A DNA stretch of 64,000 nucleotides from positions 1 to 64,000 of the forward strand of contig JODU01000014.1 in the NCBI GenBank assembly GCA_000720845.1, given 5' to 3'. The notes beneath the pieces are model-generated. The model worked only from the letters and a program-made list of their open reading frames with translations, ran no database searches and was not told the origin of the DNA. Below are positions 25,464 to 34,250 of this stretch, in pieces (the stretch's first letter is position 1; each line of letters begins with the position of its first letter). Both the position numbers and the translations under genes were made by a program. Origin of the DNA: Kitasatospora aureofaciens. Lineage in GTDB: Bacteria; Actinomycetota; Actinomycetes; Streptomycetales; Streptomycetaceae.

Positions 25464-26677
25464 CGCCCCGCCCCGCGCTCGTCGGCTCGGCGGTCGGTCC
25501 GGGCGGCCCCGCTGCCCTGGCCTTCCCCGTCGGCGGGGACGCGGTCCGCGTCGTCCCGCAGCAGCCCGGCGAAGCGTTTCAGCTCCCCGTACTGCTCGGC
25601 CAGGGACGACGGGCCGTCCCCCACCGGGTCCTTGAAGTAGAAGCCCAGTTCGCCCAGCGGGCCGGTAAGCCCCTTCTGGTGGGCACGGGCGACCAGCCGG
25701 GCCAGGTCCAGGACGAGCGGCGCGGCGAGGGACGAGTCGCAGCCCTGCCACGTCGTCTGAAGGACCATGCGGGCGCCGAGGAACCCGTCGAAGGCGATGT
25801 GGTCCCAGGCGGTCTTCCAGTCGCCGAGCGCGGGCACGTCGTCGATGTGGACCTCGCCCTCGACGGGGGCGCCGAGGGTGTCGGCGAGGACGCGTTCCTT
25901 GCCGGCGTTCTTCGCCGCGGCGGCCGCCGGGTCGGCGAGGGCGGCGCCGTCGCCCCCGCCCAGGAGGTTGGTGCCGGACCAGGCGCGCACCGCCAGCGCC
26001 CGCTGGGCGAACATCGGGCCCAGTACCGAGCGCAGCAGGGTCTGCCCGGTCTTGCCGTCGCGGCCGGCGTAGGGCAGGGCGCTCGCTTCGGCGGGTGCGG
26101 ACAGCGCCGGGTGGTGCAGCCCGGTCGACGGGGTGAAGTTGACGTACGGGCAGCCGGCGCGCAGGGCGGCGGCCGCGTACAGCGAGCTGGCGGGAAGGGC
26201 GTCCCCGGTGGGCGCGGGTTCGGTGGAGGCCACGTTCACGACCACGGTCCGGTCCACGCCCGAGCGTCCTGCGAAGTCGGTGATGTCCGCGGCGAACGCG
26301 GCGATCAGCGTCTCCTCGTCACGGGTGTCGCCGGGCAGCGGGCCGCCGGGGCGGATCTCGCGGTCGGCCGCGGCCAGTTCGGCGCCCACGGCCGAGGGCA
26401 GTCCGTGCGGCAGCACGCCCCCCGCGGCCAGGGCCTCCGCCCGCTTGGGCAGGGGGCAGTCCACGGTGTCGTGACCGCCGAAGACAAGGGACGAGAGGGC
26501 GGGCAGTCCGGAGCCGGCGAAGTCGGGGGTCTCGGTGACCATGCCGGTCGGGGGGTGCAGCCCCGCGGTCATGGCGGCGCAGCCCGCCACCACCGTGGTG
26601 GCGACGGAGCCGCGGGCCCCGATCAGCCAGACACCGGTACGGGAGCCGCGGGAGGAAGCAGAGGGGGACGCGGACAT
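25460..26677 (-). CDS. myo-Inositol-1-phosphate synthase-like protein heading the ebo operon
   Basis: 405-residue protein of the inositol-3-phosphate synthase family. Dinucleotide-binding GVWLIGARGSVATT begins near residue 15, with FTPSTGLHHP, GRDGKTGQTLLRSVLGPMFA, AWSGTNLLGGGDG and HIDDVPALGDWKTAWDHIAFDGF in the order of the family's NAD and lyase-like elements. It is divergent from the housekeeping actinobacterial Ino1. In canonical ebo operons the sugar-phosphate cyclase slot is a dehydroquinate-synthase-like EboD; here another NAD-dependent sugar-phosphate cyclase occupies it, suggesting a cyclitol as substrate or donor. ATG at 26677 has AAGGAGG 7 nt upstream. The operon promoter must lie in 26678-26752. 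Confidence 0.82.
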   Translation of the reverse strand: MSASPSASSRGSRTGVWLIGARGSVATTVVAGCAAMTAGLHPPTGMVTETPDFAGSGLPALSSLVFGGHDTVDCPLPKRAEALAAGGVLPHGLPSAVGAELAAADREIRPGGPLPGDTRDEETLIAAFAADITDFAGRSGVDRTVVVNVASTEPAPTGDALPASSLYAAAALRAGCPYVNFTPSTGLHHPALSAPAEASALPYAGRDGKTGQTLLRSVLGPMFAQRALAVRAWSGTNLLGGGDGAALADPAAAAAKNAGKERVLADTLGAPVEGEVHIDDVPALGDWKTAWDHIAFDGFLGARMVLQTTWQGCDSSLAAPLVLDLARLVARAHQKGLTGPLGELGFYFKDPVGDGPSSLAEQYGELKRFAGLLRDDADRVPADGEGQGSGAARTDRRADERGAGR

Positions 26678-26752
26678 GGGCAGCCTCCTTGTCGAGCGCG
26701 TCGGACACACACGAGCGGTGGTGCGGCCGGGGGGTGTTCCGTGCGGGGTGAC

Positions 26753-26784
26753 GGCGGGCGGAGGTCCGGCGTCCTCCGCCCGCC
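26753..26784 (-). terminator. Terminator before the ebo operon
   Basis: 12-bp perfect stem GGCGGGCGGAGG / CCTCCGCCCGCC with an 8-nt loop, downstream of the stop at 26820. It separates the multidomain enzyme gene from the ebo operon. Confidence 0.8.
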
Positions 26785-26819
26785 GCCGTTCGGATCGCCC
26801 CCTCAGGGGCGGGTTCGCC

Positions 26820-29800
26820 CTAGGAGGGCAGTTCCTTGAGCTGGATGTTGCGGAAGGAGACCTGGTCGTCGGCGCCGTGGTTCTGGAGGCCGATGTAGCC
26901 GTCGGTCAGGCTCCGCTCGGGGTCCTTGTTGGTGAAGTCGTTGATCTTGACTCCGTTGAGGAACACCTGGAGGCGTTCGCCCTGGACCTTGATCTCGTAG
27001 GAGTTCCACTGGCCGGGCGGCCGCAGAACCTGGTCACGGGCCTTGATGTTCGCCGCCTTGAACGTGTAGATCGCACCTGTGGTGCGGTCCACGGCGTCCG
27101 TGGCGTCGATCTGCACCTCGTAGCCCTTGTTCACCGCGGACCAGGGGTCGTCGGAGGCCGGGAAGCCCACGAAGACACCGGAGTTGTCGTCGCCCCGCAT
27201 CTTCCAGTCGAGCTTGAGGGAGTACGACTTCAGCTCCTTGGCCTGGTACCAGAGCAGACCCATGCCGCCCTCGGACTCCAGGACGCCGTCCTTGACGTTG
27301 AACTTGCCGGGTCCTGCCTGCTTCCAGCCCTCCAGCGTCTGGCCGTTGAAGATGTCCCGGTAGCCCTTGGCCGGCTTGCAGTCCGACTTGACCTGGCCGG
27401 TGGCGTACTGCATGCCGCCGAGCAGGTGGCCGCGGAAGGCCTCGTCCGCGTAGGACTCCTTGGTGTGGCCCATGCCGGTGTAGAAGGAGCGGCCGCCGCC
27501 GTAGTTCTGGCACCAGGCGATCGGGTGGTCGCCCTTCATGTTCCCGCCCTGGTAGGTGGTCTCGTCCAGGGTGGCGAGGACCTTGGCCTGCTCACGCGGG
27601 TTGGTGCGGTAGTTGTACCACTCGTCGGTGCGCTCCCAGGCGTCGTCCAGGTGCGCGGTGGCCGGGTGGTCGTGGTCCTCGACGCGGACGGTGGCCTTCT
27701 GGATGGCCGGGTGCGAGTCGAAGTAGGCGCCGACGAGGCCGCCGTAGAACTCCCAGTCGTACTCGGTGTCGGCGGCGGCGTGGATGCCCATGTAGCCGCC
27801 GCCGTTCTTGACGTAGTTCTCGAACGCCTTCTGCTGGTCGGCGTTGAGGACGTCACCGGTGGTGGACAGGAAGGCGACCGCGTCGTACTTGGCCAGGTTG
27901 GCCGTGGTGAACTGTCCGGCCTCCTCGGTCGCGGTGACCGAGATGCCGGCCGGGGTGCCCAGCTCCTTCAGCGCGGCGATGCCCTCGGGGATGGAGTCGT
28001 GGCGGAAGCCGGCGGTCTTGGAGAAGACCAGGACCTTCTTGCCGGCCTTGAACGGCTCCGTGGAGAACTCGAAGTCGTCGATGTCGTACAGCGCGCCCTC
28101 GCCGCCCTTGAAGACCAGGTAGATGTCGGTGGTCTTCTTGGGCAGGGCCCGCAGCGGCACGTCGACGTTCTGGAAGGTCTCCCAGCTGCCGGTCGGCGGG
28201 ATGTACGCCGAGCCGTGCAGGGGTCCGGTGGGCGAGCCGGTGCGCAGCTCGAGGTAGCCTCCGGCGCCGCCGGAGGAGGCCCGTACGGTGAGCTTCTTCT
28301 GCCCGTCGAACTTGTAGGGGCTGAAGGAGATCCAGTCGCCGTCGTTGATGTCGCCGACGGTCTTGCCGCCGTTGGCGCCGGTCTTGTCGATCGGCGACAC
28401 GCCCTGCTGGGTGGTGAAGTGCTCGGCCTGGCGGTGCGGCGGCTGGATCACGGTGCGGGCGGTGCCGGTCAGGGCCTCCTGGCCGTTGGCCCCGCCGTCG
28501 GTGTAGCTGGCGCCGACGACGCCGTAGATGTTGGCGTTGGGGTCGTGGCCGCCGTCGCCCGGCGGCGGGTTGAGGGTGCCCTCACAGCCCATCTCGCTGG
28601 TCAGCTCGTGGGCGTGGGAGTCGTGGCCGAGGCTGTAGGCGACCTTGACCTTGGAGCAGTCGATGGTCTCCTCGGGGTCGGTGACCTTGACCTTGAAGGG
28701 GATGGGCTCGCCCATGGGGAGAAGGGTGCCGTTGCCGGGCGTCTCGATGGTCACCTTGGGCTCGGTGTTGCCGACCACGATCCGGACGCTGGCGTGACCG
28801 GTGTTGCCCTCGGGGTCCTTCGCGGTGAAGGTCGCGGAGTAGGTGCCGACCTTCTTGTACTGGTGCGTGGGAGTGAGGCCCTCGCCCTTGGTGCCGTCGC
28901 CGAAGTCCCAGCTGTAGGTGAGGTCCGGGGAGTCGGCGTCCTTGGCGGAGCCGGTGAAGGTGACCCTCAGGCCGGCGGCGCCGGACGTCTTGTCCGCGCT
29001 CACCTCGGCGATCGGGGAGAAGCCGTCAGCGGCGTTCTCGATGCGGTAGAGGGCGGAGTCCTTGTCGCCCTGGAACCAGGACAGGCCGTAGTCGAGGACG
29101 TAGAGCGCGCCGTCGGGGCCGAACTCCATGTCCATGATCTGGGTGCCGGTCCACGGGAAGTCGTTGATCTTCGAGACCGCGCCGTCCTCGGTCTGCTCGA
29201 TCCGCTTGATCCAGCGGCGGCCGAACTCGCCGGCGAAGAAATCGCCGTCGTACTCCTCGGGGAACTTGACCTTGGAGTCGAGGTCCGGGTCGTAGCGGTA
29301 GACCGGGCCGCCCATCGGGGACTCGGAGCCGCTGCCGAACTCGGGCACGGAGTCGTCGTCGTACGGGATCCAGGCGGCCTGCGCGGGCGGCAGGTCGGTG
29401 AGACCGGTGTTGTGCGGTGAGGTGTTCTTCGGGGCCGCGCAGTCGAAGGTCTCGCCGGAGGCGCCGGTGGCGAAGTCGTAGTCGACGTAGGGGTCGTTGT
29501 CACCGGTGCAGAAGGGCCAGCCGAAGTTGGCGGCCTTGGTCACCTTGGCGAACTCGACCTGTCCGGCCGGACCGCGCTTCGGGTCGGCGGCACCGGCGTC
29601 GGGGCCGTAGTCGCCGACGTAGACCGTGCCGGTCTTCTTGTCGACGCTGATCCGGAACGGGTTGCGGAAGCCCATCGCGTAGATCTCGGGCCGGGTCTTC
29701 TCCGTGCCGGGCTCGAAGAGGTTGCCCTCCGGGATGGTGTACGAGCCGTCCTCGGCGACCTTGATGCGCAGGATCTTGCCGCGCAGGTCGTTGGTGTTGC

Positions 29801-30536
29801 CGGCGCTGCGGCGGGCGTCGAAGGCCGGGTTGCGGTCCGCTCGCTCGTCGATCGGCGTGTAGCCGTCGGAGGCGAAGGGGTTGGAGTCGTCGCCGGTGGA
29901 GAGGTAGAGGTTGCCCTCGGCGTCGAAGGCGATGTCGCCGCCGACGTGGCAGCAGGTGCCGCGGGAGGCCGCGACGTCCAGGACCTTCTTCTCGCTGGCC
30001 ATGTCCAGCGTGCCGTTGGTGTTCAGGACGAAGCGGGAGAGGCGGTTGACGCCGTCGAACTTCTTGAAGTCCTCGGCGGTCCCGTTCTCCGGGGCGTCGC
30101 CCGCGGGGGTGTCGAGCGGCGGGGCGTAGTAGAGGTAGATCGCCCGGTTGTTCTCGAAGTCCGGGTCGATGCCGACGCCCTGCAGGCCCTCCTCGTCGTG
30201 GTTGTAGACGGGGATCTTGCCGGCGACCTTGGTGACGCCGCCCTGGTCGGTCAGGCGCAGTGTGCCGTCGCGGGCGGTGTGCAGGACGCTGCGGTCCGGG
30301 AGCACCGCGAGCGACATCGGCTCGCCCATCTCGGGCTCGCCCTTGGCGAGCGGTACCTGCTGGAACTGTCCTTCGGCGGCGGCCGCCGTCTCGTCGTGCT
30401 CCGGGTGGCCCGGGTGGGCGCCGGCGACGGTCGCCGGGGTGCCCACGGCCAGCAGCAGGCCGGTGAACAGGGCGAGGGTGGTGCGGAGCCTGGGGCGCCT
30501 TGTGGTGCTGGTGCCTTTGAGTCTGGTTCTGTGCAC
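26820..30536 (-). CDS. Secreted multidomain enzyme: sugar-dehydrogenase-like propeller, PKD, CBM6, ThuA, DUF1080
   Basis: 1238-residue exported protein. A signal peptide lies at about 1-42. Domains in order: PQQ-type sorbosone/glucose dehydrogenase beta-propeller (about 60-505; RGTCCHVGGDIAFD, MGFRNPFRI, EFGRRWIKRIE), PKD repeat (508-595; YSWDFGDGTKG), an Ig-like segment to about 690, CBM6 (702-818), a ThuA-like glutamine-amidotransferase-fold domain (829-1040; STTGDVL, GIHAAADTEYDWEF, GMGHTKESY), and DUF1080, the 3-keto-disaccharide hydrolase fold (1057-1238; FNGQTLEGWKQ). I infer that it binds an extracellular glycan, oxidises a sugar to a keto form and cleaves the keto-glycoside in one chain. 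GTG at 30536 follows GGAGGG by 7 nt. Confidence 0.87.
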   Translation of the reverse strand: MHRTRLKGTSTTRRPRLRTTLALFTGLLLAVGTPATVAGAHPGHPEHDETAAAAEGQFQQVPLAKGEPEMGEPMSLAVLPDRSVLHTARDGTLRLTDQGGVTKVAGKIPVYNHDEEGLQGVGIDPDFENNRAIYLYYAPPLDTPAGDAPENGTAEDFKKFDGVNRLSRFVLNTNGTLDMASEKKVLDVAASRGTCCHVGGDIAFDAEGNLYLSTGDDSNPFASDGYTPIDERADRNPAFDARRSAGNTNDLRGKILRIKVAEDGSYTIPEGNLFEPGTEKTRPEIYAMGFRNPFRISVDKKTGTVYVGDYGPDAGAADPKRGPAGQVEFAKVTKAANFGWPFCTGDNDPYVDYDFATGASGETFDCAAPKNTSPHNTGLTDLPPAQAAWIPYDDDSVPEFGSGSESPMGGPVYRYDPDLDSKVKFPEEYDGDFFAGEFGRRWIKRIEQTEDGAVSKINDFPWTGTQIMDMEFGPDGALYVLDYGLSWFQGDKDSALYRIENAADGFSPIAEVSADKTSGAAGLRVTFTGSAKDADSPDLTYSWDFGDGTKGEGLTPTHQYKKVGTYSATFTAKDPEGNTGHASVRIVVGNTEPKVTIETPGNGTLLPMGEPIPFKVKVTDPEETIDCSKVKVAYSLGHDSHAHELTSEMGCEGTLNPPPGDGGHDPNANIYGVVGASYTDGGANGQEALTGTARTVIQPPHRQAEHFTTQQGVSPIDKTGANGGKTVGDINDGDWISFSPYKFDGQKKLTVRASSGGAGGYLELRTGSPTGPLHGSAYIPPTGSWETFQNVDVPLRALPKKTTDIYLVFKGGEGALYDIDDFEFSTEPFKAGKKVLVFSKTAGFRHDSIPEGIAALKELGTPAGISVTATEEAGQFTTANLAKYDAVAFLSTTGDVLNADQQKAFENYVKNGGGYMGIHAAADTEYDWEFYGGLVGAYFDSHPAIQKATVRVEDHDHPATAHLDDAWERTDEWYNYRTNPREQAKVLATLDETTYQGGNMKGDHPIAWCQNYGGGRSFYTGMGHTKESYADEAFRGHLLGGMQYATGQVKSDCKPAKGYRDIFNGQTLEGWKQAGPGKFNVKDGVLESEGGMGLLWYQAKELKSYSLKLDWKMRGDDNSGVFVGFPASDDPWSAVNKGYEVQIDATDAVDRTTGAIYTFKAANIKARDQVLRPPGQWNSYEIKVQGERLQVFLNGVKINDFTNKDPERSLTDGYIGLQNHGADDQVSFRNIQLKELPS

Positions 30537-30796
30537 GAAGTCCCTCCGGGAACGGGTGGGCCGTACGGGATGGGTGCGAAGACAACCGATGCGGGCGCCG
30601 GGGTGCGCCGTCACCCCGGAGGTGTGAATGTCCTGAACACTTCAGGGACGGTAACCGCGTTCTTCCGGGGCCAACACCCCTTGGGTCAGGACTCGTTGAA
30701 CTTTTGCCCGGCTAAGGACAAAGCGGGATCCGGGCAGCCCGGACCGGGGACCGGCGGACGCTCCGGTCCCCGTCCCGACCTGCGCCGAGTGCGGGG
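30537..30796. other. Promoter interval upstream of the multidomain enzyme
   Basis: 260 bp without a gene. It holds the terminator at 30745-30772 and a small inverted repeat CCTGAA-CAC-TTCAGG (30632-30646) about 96 bp upstream of the GTG start, a possible operator. Confidence 0.55.
30745..30772 (-). terminator. Terminator of the sugar-transport operon
   Basis: 10-bp perfect stem CGGGGACCGG / CCGGTCCCCG with an 8-nt loop, 24 nt past the isomerase stop on the minus strand. Confidence 0.78.
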
Positions 30797-31795
30797 TCAG
30801 CTGTTGAACGCGGCGTCGAACGACGCGCTGGGCGGCTCGAAGTCGAAGGCCTTGAGCCGGCTCAGGGCCTCGGGCGCACCCTGCACCCTGTCCATGCCGG
30901 CGTCCTCCCACTCGACGGAGACGGGCCCCTGGTAGTCGATGGAGCGCAGCATGCGGAACACGTCCTCCCAGGGGACGTCGCCGTGCCCGGCCGACACGAA
31001 GTCCCAGCCGCGCCGCGGGTCGCCCCACGGCAGGTGGGAGCCGAGCCGCCCGTTGCGGCCGTCGAGGCGCTTGCGGGCCTCCTTGCAGTCGACGTGGTAG
31101 ATGCGGTCGCGGAAGTCCCACAGGAAGCCGACGGGGTCGAGGTCCTGCCACACGAAGTGCGAGGGGTCGAAGTTGAGACCGAACGCCGGCCGGTGGTCGA
31201 CCGCCTCCAGGGCGCGCTGCGTGGTCCAGTAGTCGTAGGCGATCTCGCTGGGGTGGACCTCGTGCGCGAACCGCACGCCCTCGGCGTCGAAGACGTCCAG
31301 GATCGGGTTCCAGCGGTCCGCGAAGTCCTGGTAGCCGCGCTCGATCATCGACGCGGGGGCGGGCGGGAACATGGCGACCAGGTGCCAGATCGCGGAGCCG
31401 GTGAAGCCGATGACGGTGTCGACGCCGAGACGGGCGGCGGCGCGTGCGGTGTCCTTGATCTCGGCGGCGGCGCGCTGCCGTACGCCTTCGGCGTCGCCGT
31501 CGCCCCAGATGCGGGCGGGCAGGATCGCCTCGTGGCGTTCGTCGATGATGGCGTCGCAGACGGCCTGGCCGACCAGGTGGTTGGAGACGGCCCAGCACTT
31601 GAGGCCGTACTTGTCGAGCAGCTGGTGCCGGGATTCCACGTAGGAGGGGTCGGCCAGGGCCTTGTCGACCTCGAAGTGGTCTCCCCAGCAGGCCAGTTCC
31701 AGGCCGTCGTAGCCGAAGTCGCGGGCGAGGCGGCAGACCTCCTCCAGCGGCAGGTCCGCCCACTGTCCGGTGAAGAGCGTGAAGTTGCGTGGCAT
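30797..31795 (-). CDS. Sugar phosphate isomerase/epimerase (TIM barrel)
   Basis: 332 residues, cytoplasmic, xylose-isomerase-like fold. Metal-binding residues lie in FAHEVHPSEIAYDY (Glu), GLNFDPSHFVWQ (Asp/His), YHVDCKEARK (Asp/Glu) and VSVEWEDAGMD (Glu). Close relatives act on keto-sugars or inosose-like cyclitols; here it is coupled to a Gfo/Idh/MocA dehydrogenase 16 nt upstream, and this pair normally oxidises a sugar and then isomerises or cleaves the keto product. It is the last gene of the operon fed by the ribose-type ABC transporter. Confidence 0.84.
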   Translation of the reverse strand: MPRNFTLFTGQWADLPLEEVCRLARDFGYDGLELACWGDHFEVDKALADPSYVESRHQLLDKYGLKCWAVSNHLVGQAVCDAIIDERHEAILPARIWGDGDAEGVRQRAAAEIKDTARAAARLGVDTVIGFTGSAIWHLVAMFPPAPASMIERGYQDFADRWNPILDVFDAEGVRFAHEVHPSEIAYDYWTTQRALEAVDHRPAFGLNFDPSHFVWQDLDPVGFLWDFRDRIYHVDCKEARKRLDGRNGRLGSHLPWGDPRRGWDFVSAGHGDVPWEDVFRMLRSIDYQGPVSVEWEDAGMDRVQGAPEALSRLKAFDFEPPSASFDAAFNS

Positions 31796-31811
31796 GTCGC
31801 TGCCGGCCTCC

Positions 31812-33098
31812 TCAGGGCAGGATCGGGGTGTAGACGGAGTTCTTCTCGGCGCTCTCCTCCACGGCCGCGAGCACGCGCTGCACCTGCAGCCCGTCGGCGA
31901 AGGAGGGTTCGGGCCCGCGGCCCTCGGCCACGGCGTGGACGAGGTCGCGCGCCTGGTGCACGAAGGTGTGCTCGTAGCCGAGCCCGTGGCCCGGCGGCCA
32001 CCAGGCGTCCAGGTAGGGGTGTTCGGGTTCGGTGACGAGGATCCGCCGGAAACCGGCGTGTTCCCCGGGCTCGGTGCCGTCGTGGTACTCCAGCTCGTTG
32101 AGCCGCTCCAGGTCGAAGGCGAGCGAGCCGCGCTCGCCGTTGAGTTCGATGCGCAGGGCGTTCTTGCGGCCGGTGGCGTACCGGGTGGCCTCGAAGGAGA
32201 CCAGGGCGCCGGAGGTGAGGCGGCCGGTGAACACGGCGGCGTCGTCCACGGTGACCTGCCCCGTCACGCCGTCCGCCGAGCCCGCGGACAGGCCCCGGGA
32301 GGCGCCTGCGGGCAGCGGGCGCTCCCGTACGAAGGTCTCGGTGAGGGCGGAGACGCCCGCGATCCGCTCCCCCGACAGGTACTGGGCGAGGTCGACGATG
32401 TGGGCGCCGAGGTCGCCGAGCGCCCCCGACCCGGCCAGTTCCTTGCGCAGCCGCCAGGTGAGCGGGGCCTTCGGGTCGACCAGCCAGTCCTGGAGGTAGG
32501 TCACCCGCAGGTGCCGAAGCCGGCCGACGCGGCCCTCCGCCACCATCCGCCGGGCCAGCGCGGTGGCCGGCACCCGGCGGTAGTTGAAGCCGACCATCGC
32601 CAGCTGCCCGCGCGCCCCGGCCGCCTCGGCGGCGCGGGTCATCTCCTGCGCCTCCTCGACGGTGTTGGCGAGCGGCTTCTCGCACAGGACGTGTTTCCCG
32701 GCGGCGAGCGCGGCCAGCGCGATCTCGGCGTGGCTGTCGCCGGGGGTGCAGATGTCGACGAGGTCGATGTCGTCCCGTTCGACCAGGGTCCGCCAGTCGG
32801 TCTCGGTGCTCGCCCAGCCGTGCCGGTCGGCCGCCAGGCGGACGGCGTCGGCGTCCCGCCCGCAGATCGCGGCCAGTACCGGGTTCAGCGGCAGGTCGAA
32901 GACCCGGCCCGCGGTGCGCCAGCCCTGGGAGTGGGCGGCACCCATGAAGGCGTAGCCGACCATCCCGACGCGCAGGGGCGGTCTGGTCGCGGACGCCCCC
33001 GTCGCCGCCCCGGCGTCGGTCCCGGTGTCGGTCCCGCTGCCGGTTTTGGCGGCTGCCTCCTCGGCCCCGGCCCCCTCGGGCTGCTGCGGCTGTCCCAT
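31812..33098 (-). CDS. Gfo/Idh/MocA-family NAD(P)-dependent sugar oxidoreductase
   Basis: 428 residues. After a Thr/Gly/Ala-rich N-terminal tail of about 40 residues comes the Rossmann strand RVGMVGYAFMGAAHSQGW, in which the usual GxGxxG is GYAFMG, then DLVDICTPGDSHAE, the CEKPLA motif with the catalytic Lys, and the C-terminal alpha/beta domain containing GDLGAHIVDLAQYL with the conserved Asp and His. It should oxidise a hydroxyl of a sugar or cyclitol. ATG at 33098 has AGGAGG 8 nt upstream. An 88-nt gap separates it from the substrate-binding protein gene. Confidence 0.87.
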   Translation of the reverse strand: MGQPQQPEGAGAEEAAAKTGSGTDTGTDAGAATGASATRPPLRVGMVGYAFMGAAHSQGWRTAGRVFDLPLNPVLAAICGRDADAVRLAADRHGWASTETDWRTLVERDDIDLVDICTPGDSHAEIALAALAAGKHVLCEKPLANTVEEAQEMTRAAEAAGARGQLAMVGFNYRRVPATALARRMVAEGRVGRLRHLRVTYLQDWLVDPKAPLTWRLRKELAGSGALGDLGAHIVDLAQYLSGERIAGVSALTETFVRERPLPAGASRGLSAGSADGVTGQVTVDDAAVFTGRLTSGALVSFEATRYATGRKNALRIELNGERGSLAFDLERLNELEYHDGTEPGEHAGFRRILVTEPEHPYLDAWWPPGHGLGYEHTFVHQARDLVHAVAEGRGPEPSFADGLQVQRVLAAVEESAEKNSVYTPILP

Positions 33099-33186
33099 GC
33101 GGATGTCCTCCTCGTCGTGGTGGCGCGGTGGGGTGGGCCCCGCCCCGGCGGGCCGGCTGGTCAGGCCGCCGCCGGGGCGGAGTCCG

Positions 33187-34233
33187 TCACTTGAAGCCCG
33201 TGGGCATGTACTGGTCGACGTTCTCCTTGTCGACGACGGCCGAGTAGCAGGTGACGGTCGAGGGGATCTCGAACTCGGCGAGGCCGCTGACGCCCTTGCC
33301 CTGGCCGAGGGCGCGGGCCAGGTCGATCGCCGAGGCGGCCATGGTCGGCGGGTAGAGCACCGTCGCCTTCAGCACGCCGCGGTCGGCCTTGATGGCCTCG
33401 AAGGCGGAGAGCGCGCCCGCGCCGCCGACCATCAGGAAGTCGTCGCGTCCGGCCTGCTCGATGGCGCGCAGGGCGCCCACGCCCTGGTCGTCGTCGTGGT
33501 TCCACAGGGCGTCGAAGTCCGACTGGGCCTGGAGCAGCTGGGCCATCTTGGCCTGGCCGGACTCCACGGTGAACTCGGCGGCCTGGCGGGCCACCTTCTT
33601 GATGTTCGGGTAGTTCTTCAGTCCGTCGTCGAAGCCCTGGGTGCGCTGCTGGGTCAGCTCCAGGTTGTCGATGCCGGCCAGTTCTATGACCCGTGCGTTC
33701 GGCTTGTCCTTGAGCTTCTCGCCGATGTAGTGGGCGGCGTTGAGGCCCATGCCGTAGTTGTCGCCGCCGACCCAGCAGCGGTAGGCCTGGGGGCTGTTGA
33801 AGATGCGGTCCAGGTTGATGACCGGGATGCCGGCCCGCATCGCCTTCAGGCCGACCTGGGTGAGGGCCTTGCCGTCGGCGGGCAGCACCACCAGGACGTC
33901 GACCTTCTTGTTGATGAGGGTCTCGATCTGGCCGATCTGCTGCGCGGTGTCGTTGGACCCCTCGGTGACCTCGAGGGTGACCTCCGAGTACTTCTCCGCG
34001 CGCTTCTTGGCGTTGTCGTTGATGGCGTTGAGCCAGCCGTGGTCGGCCTGCGGGCCCGCGTAGCCGATGGTGATCGGCTTGCCGGGCTTGTCGTCCGCGG
34101 CCGGCTGGGTGTCCGCGGCGGCCTTGTCGTCGCCGTTGTCGGGGTCGTTGCTGGTGCACCCCGTGAGGACGGCACCGGCGGACACGGCGGCGGCTCCGAA
34201 GAGCAGCCCTCTGCGACTCGTGAGCTTCGTCAT
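33187..34233 (-). CDS. Sugar ABC transporter substrate-binding lipoprotein
   Basis: Periplasmic-binding-protein-like lipoprotein of 348 residues, type I (ribose/galactose-binding) fold. A lipobox LTGC puts the acylated Cys at residue 26 after a signal that starts with paired arginines (TSRRGLLFGAAAV), so Tat export is possible. The binding core has ITIGYAGPQADHGWLNAI, DVLVVLPADGKAL, IPVINLDRIF, and FDALWNHDDDQG. It delivers its sugar to the permease and ATPase encoded upstream. The long frame that continues upstream to 34965 is antisense-like noise over the permease gene. Confidence 0.9.
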   Translation of the reverse strand: MTKLTSRRGLLFGAAAVSAGAVLTGCTSNDPDNGDDKAAADTQPAADDKPGKPITIGYAGPQADHGWLNAINDNAKKRAEKYSEVTLEVTEGSNDTAQQIGQIETLINKKVDVLVVLPADGKALTQVGLKAMRAGIPVINLDRIFNSPQAYRCWVGGDNYGMGLNAAHYIGEKLKDKPNARVIELAGIDNLELTQQRTQGFDDGLKNYPNIKKVARQAAEFTVESGQAKMAQLLQAQSDFDALWNHDDDQGVGALRAIEQAGRDDFLMVGGAGALSAFEAIKADRGVLKATVLYPPTMAASAIDLARALGQGKGVSGLAEFEIPSTVTCYSAVVDKENVDQYMPTGFK

Positions 34234-34250
34234 GACGGTGAACCCTTTCC

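Noticed and set aside
26535..29420. Long plus-strand open frame of 961 codons opposite the multidomain enzyme gene
   Set aside because: Its product is Val/Gly/Leu/Asp-rich without domains, it lies antisense to a well-supported gene, and such frames are expected at this GC content.
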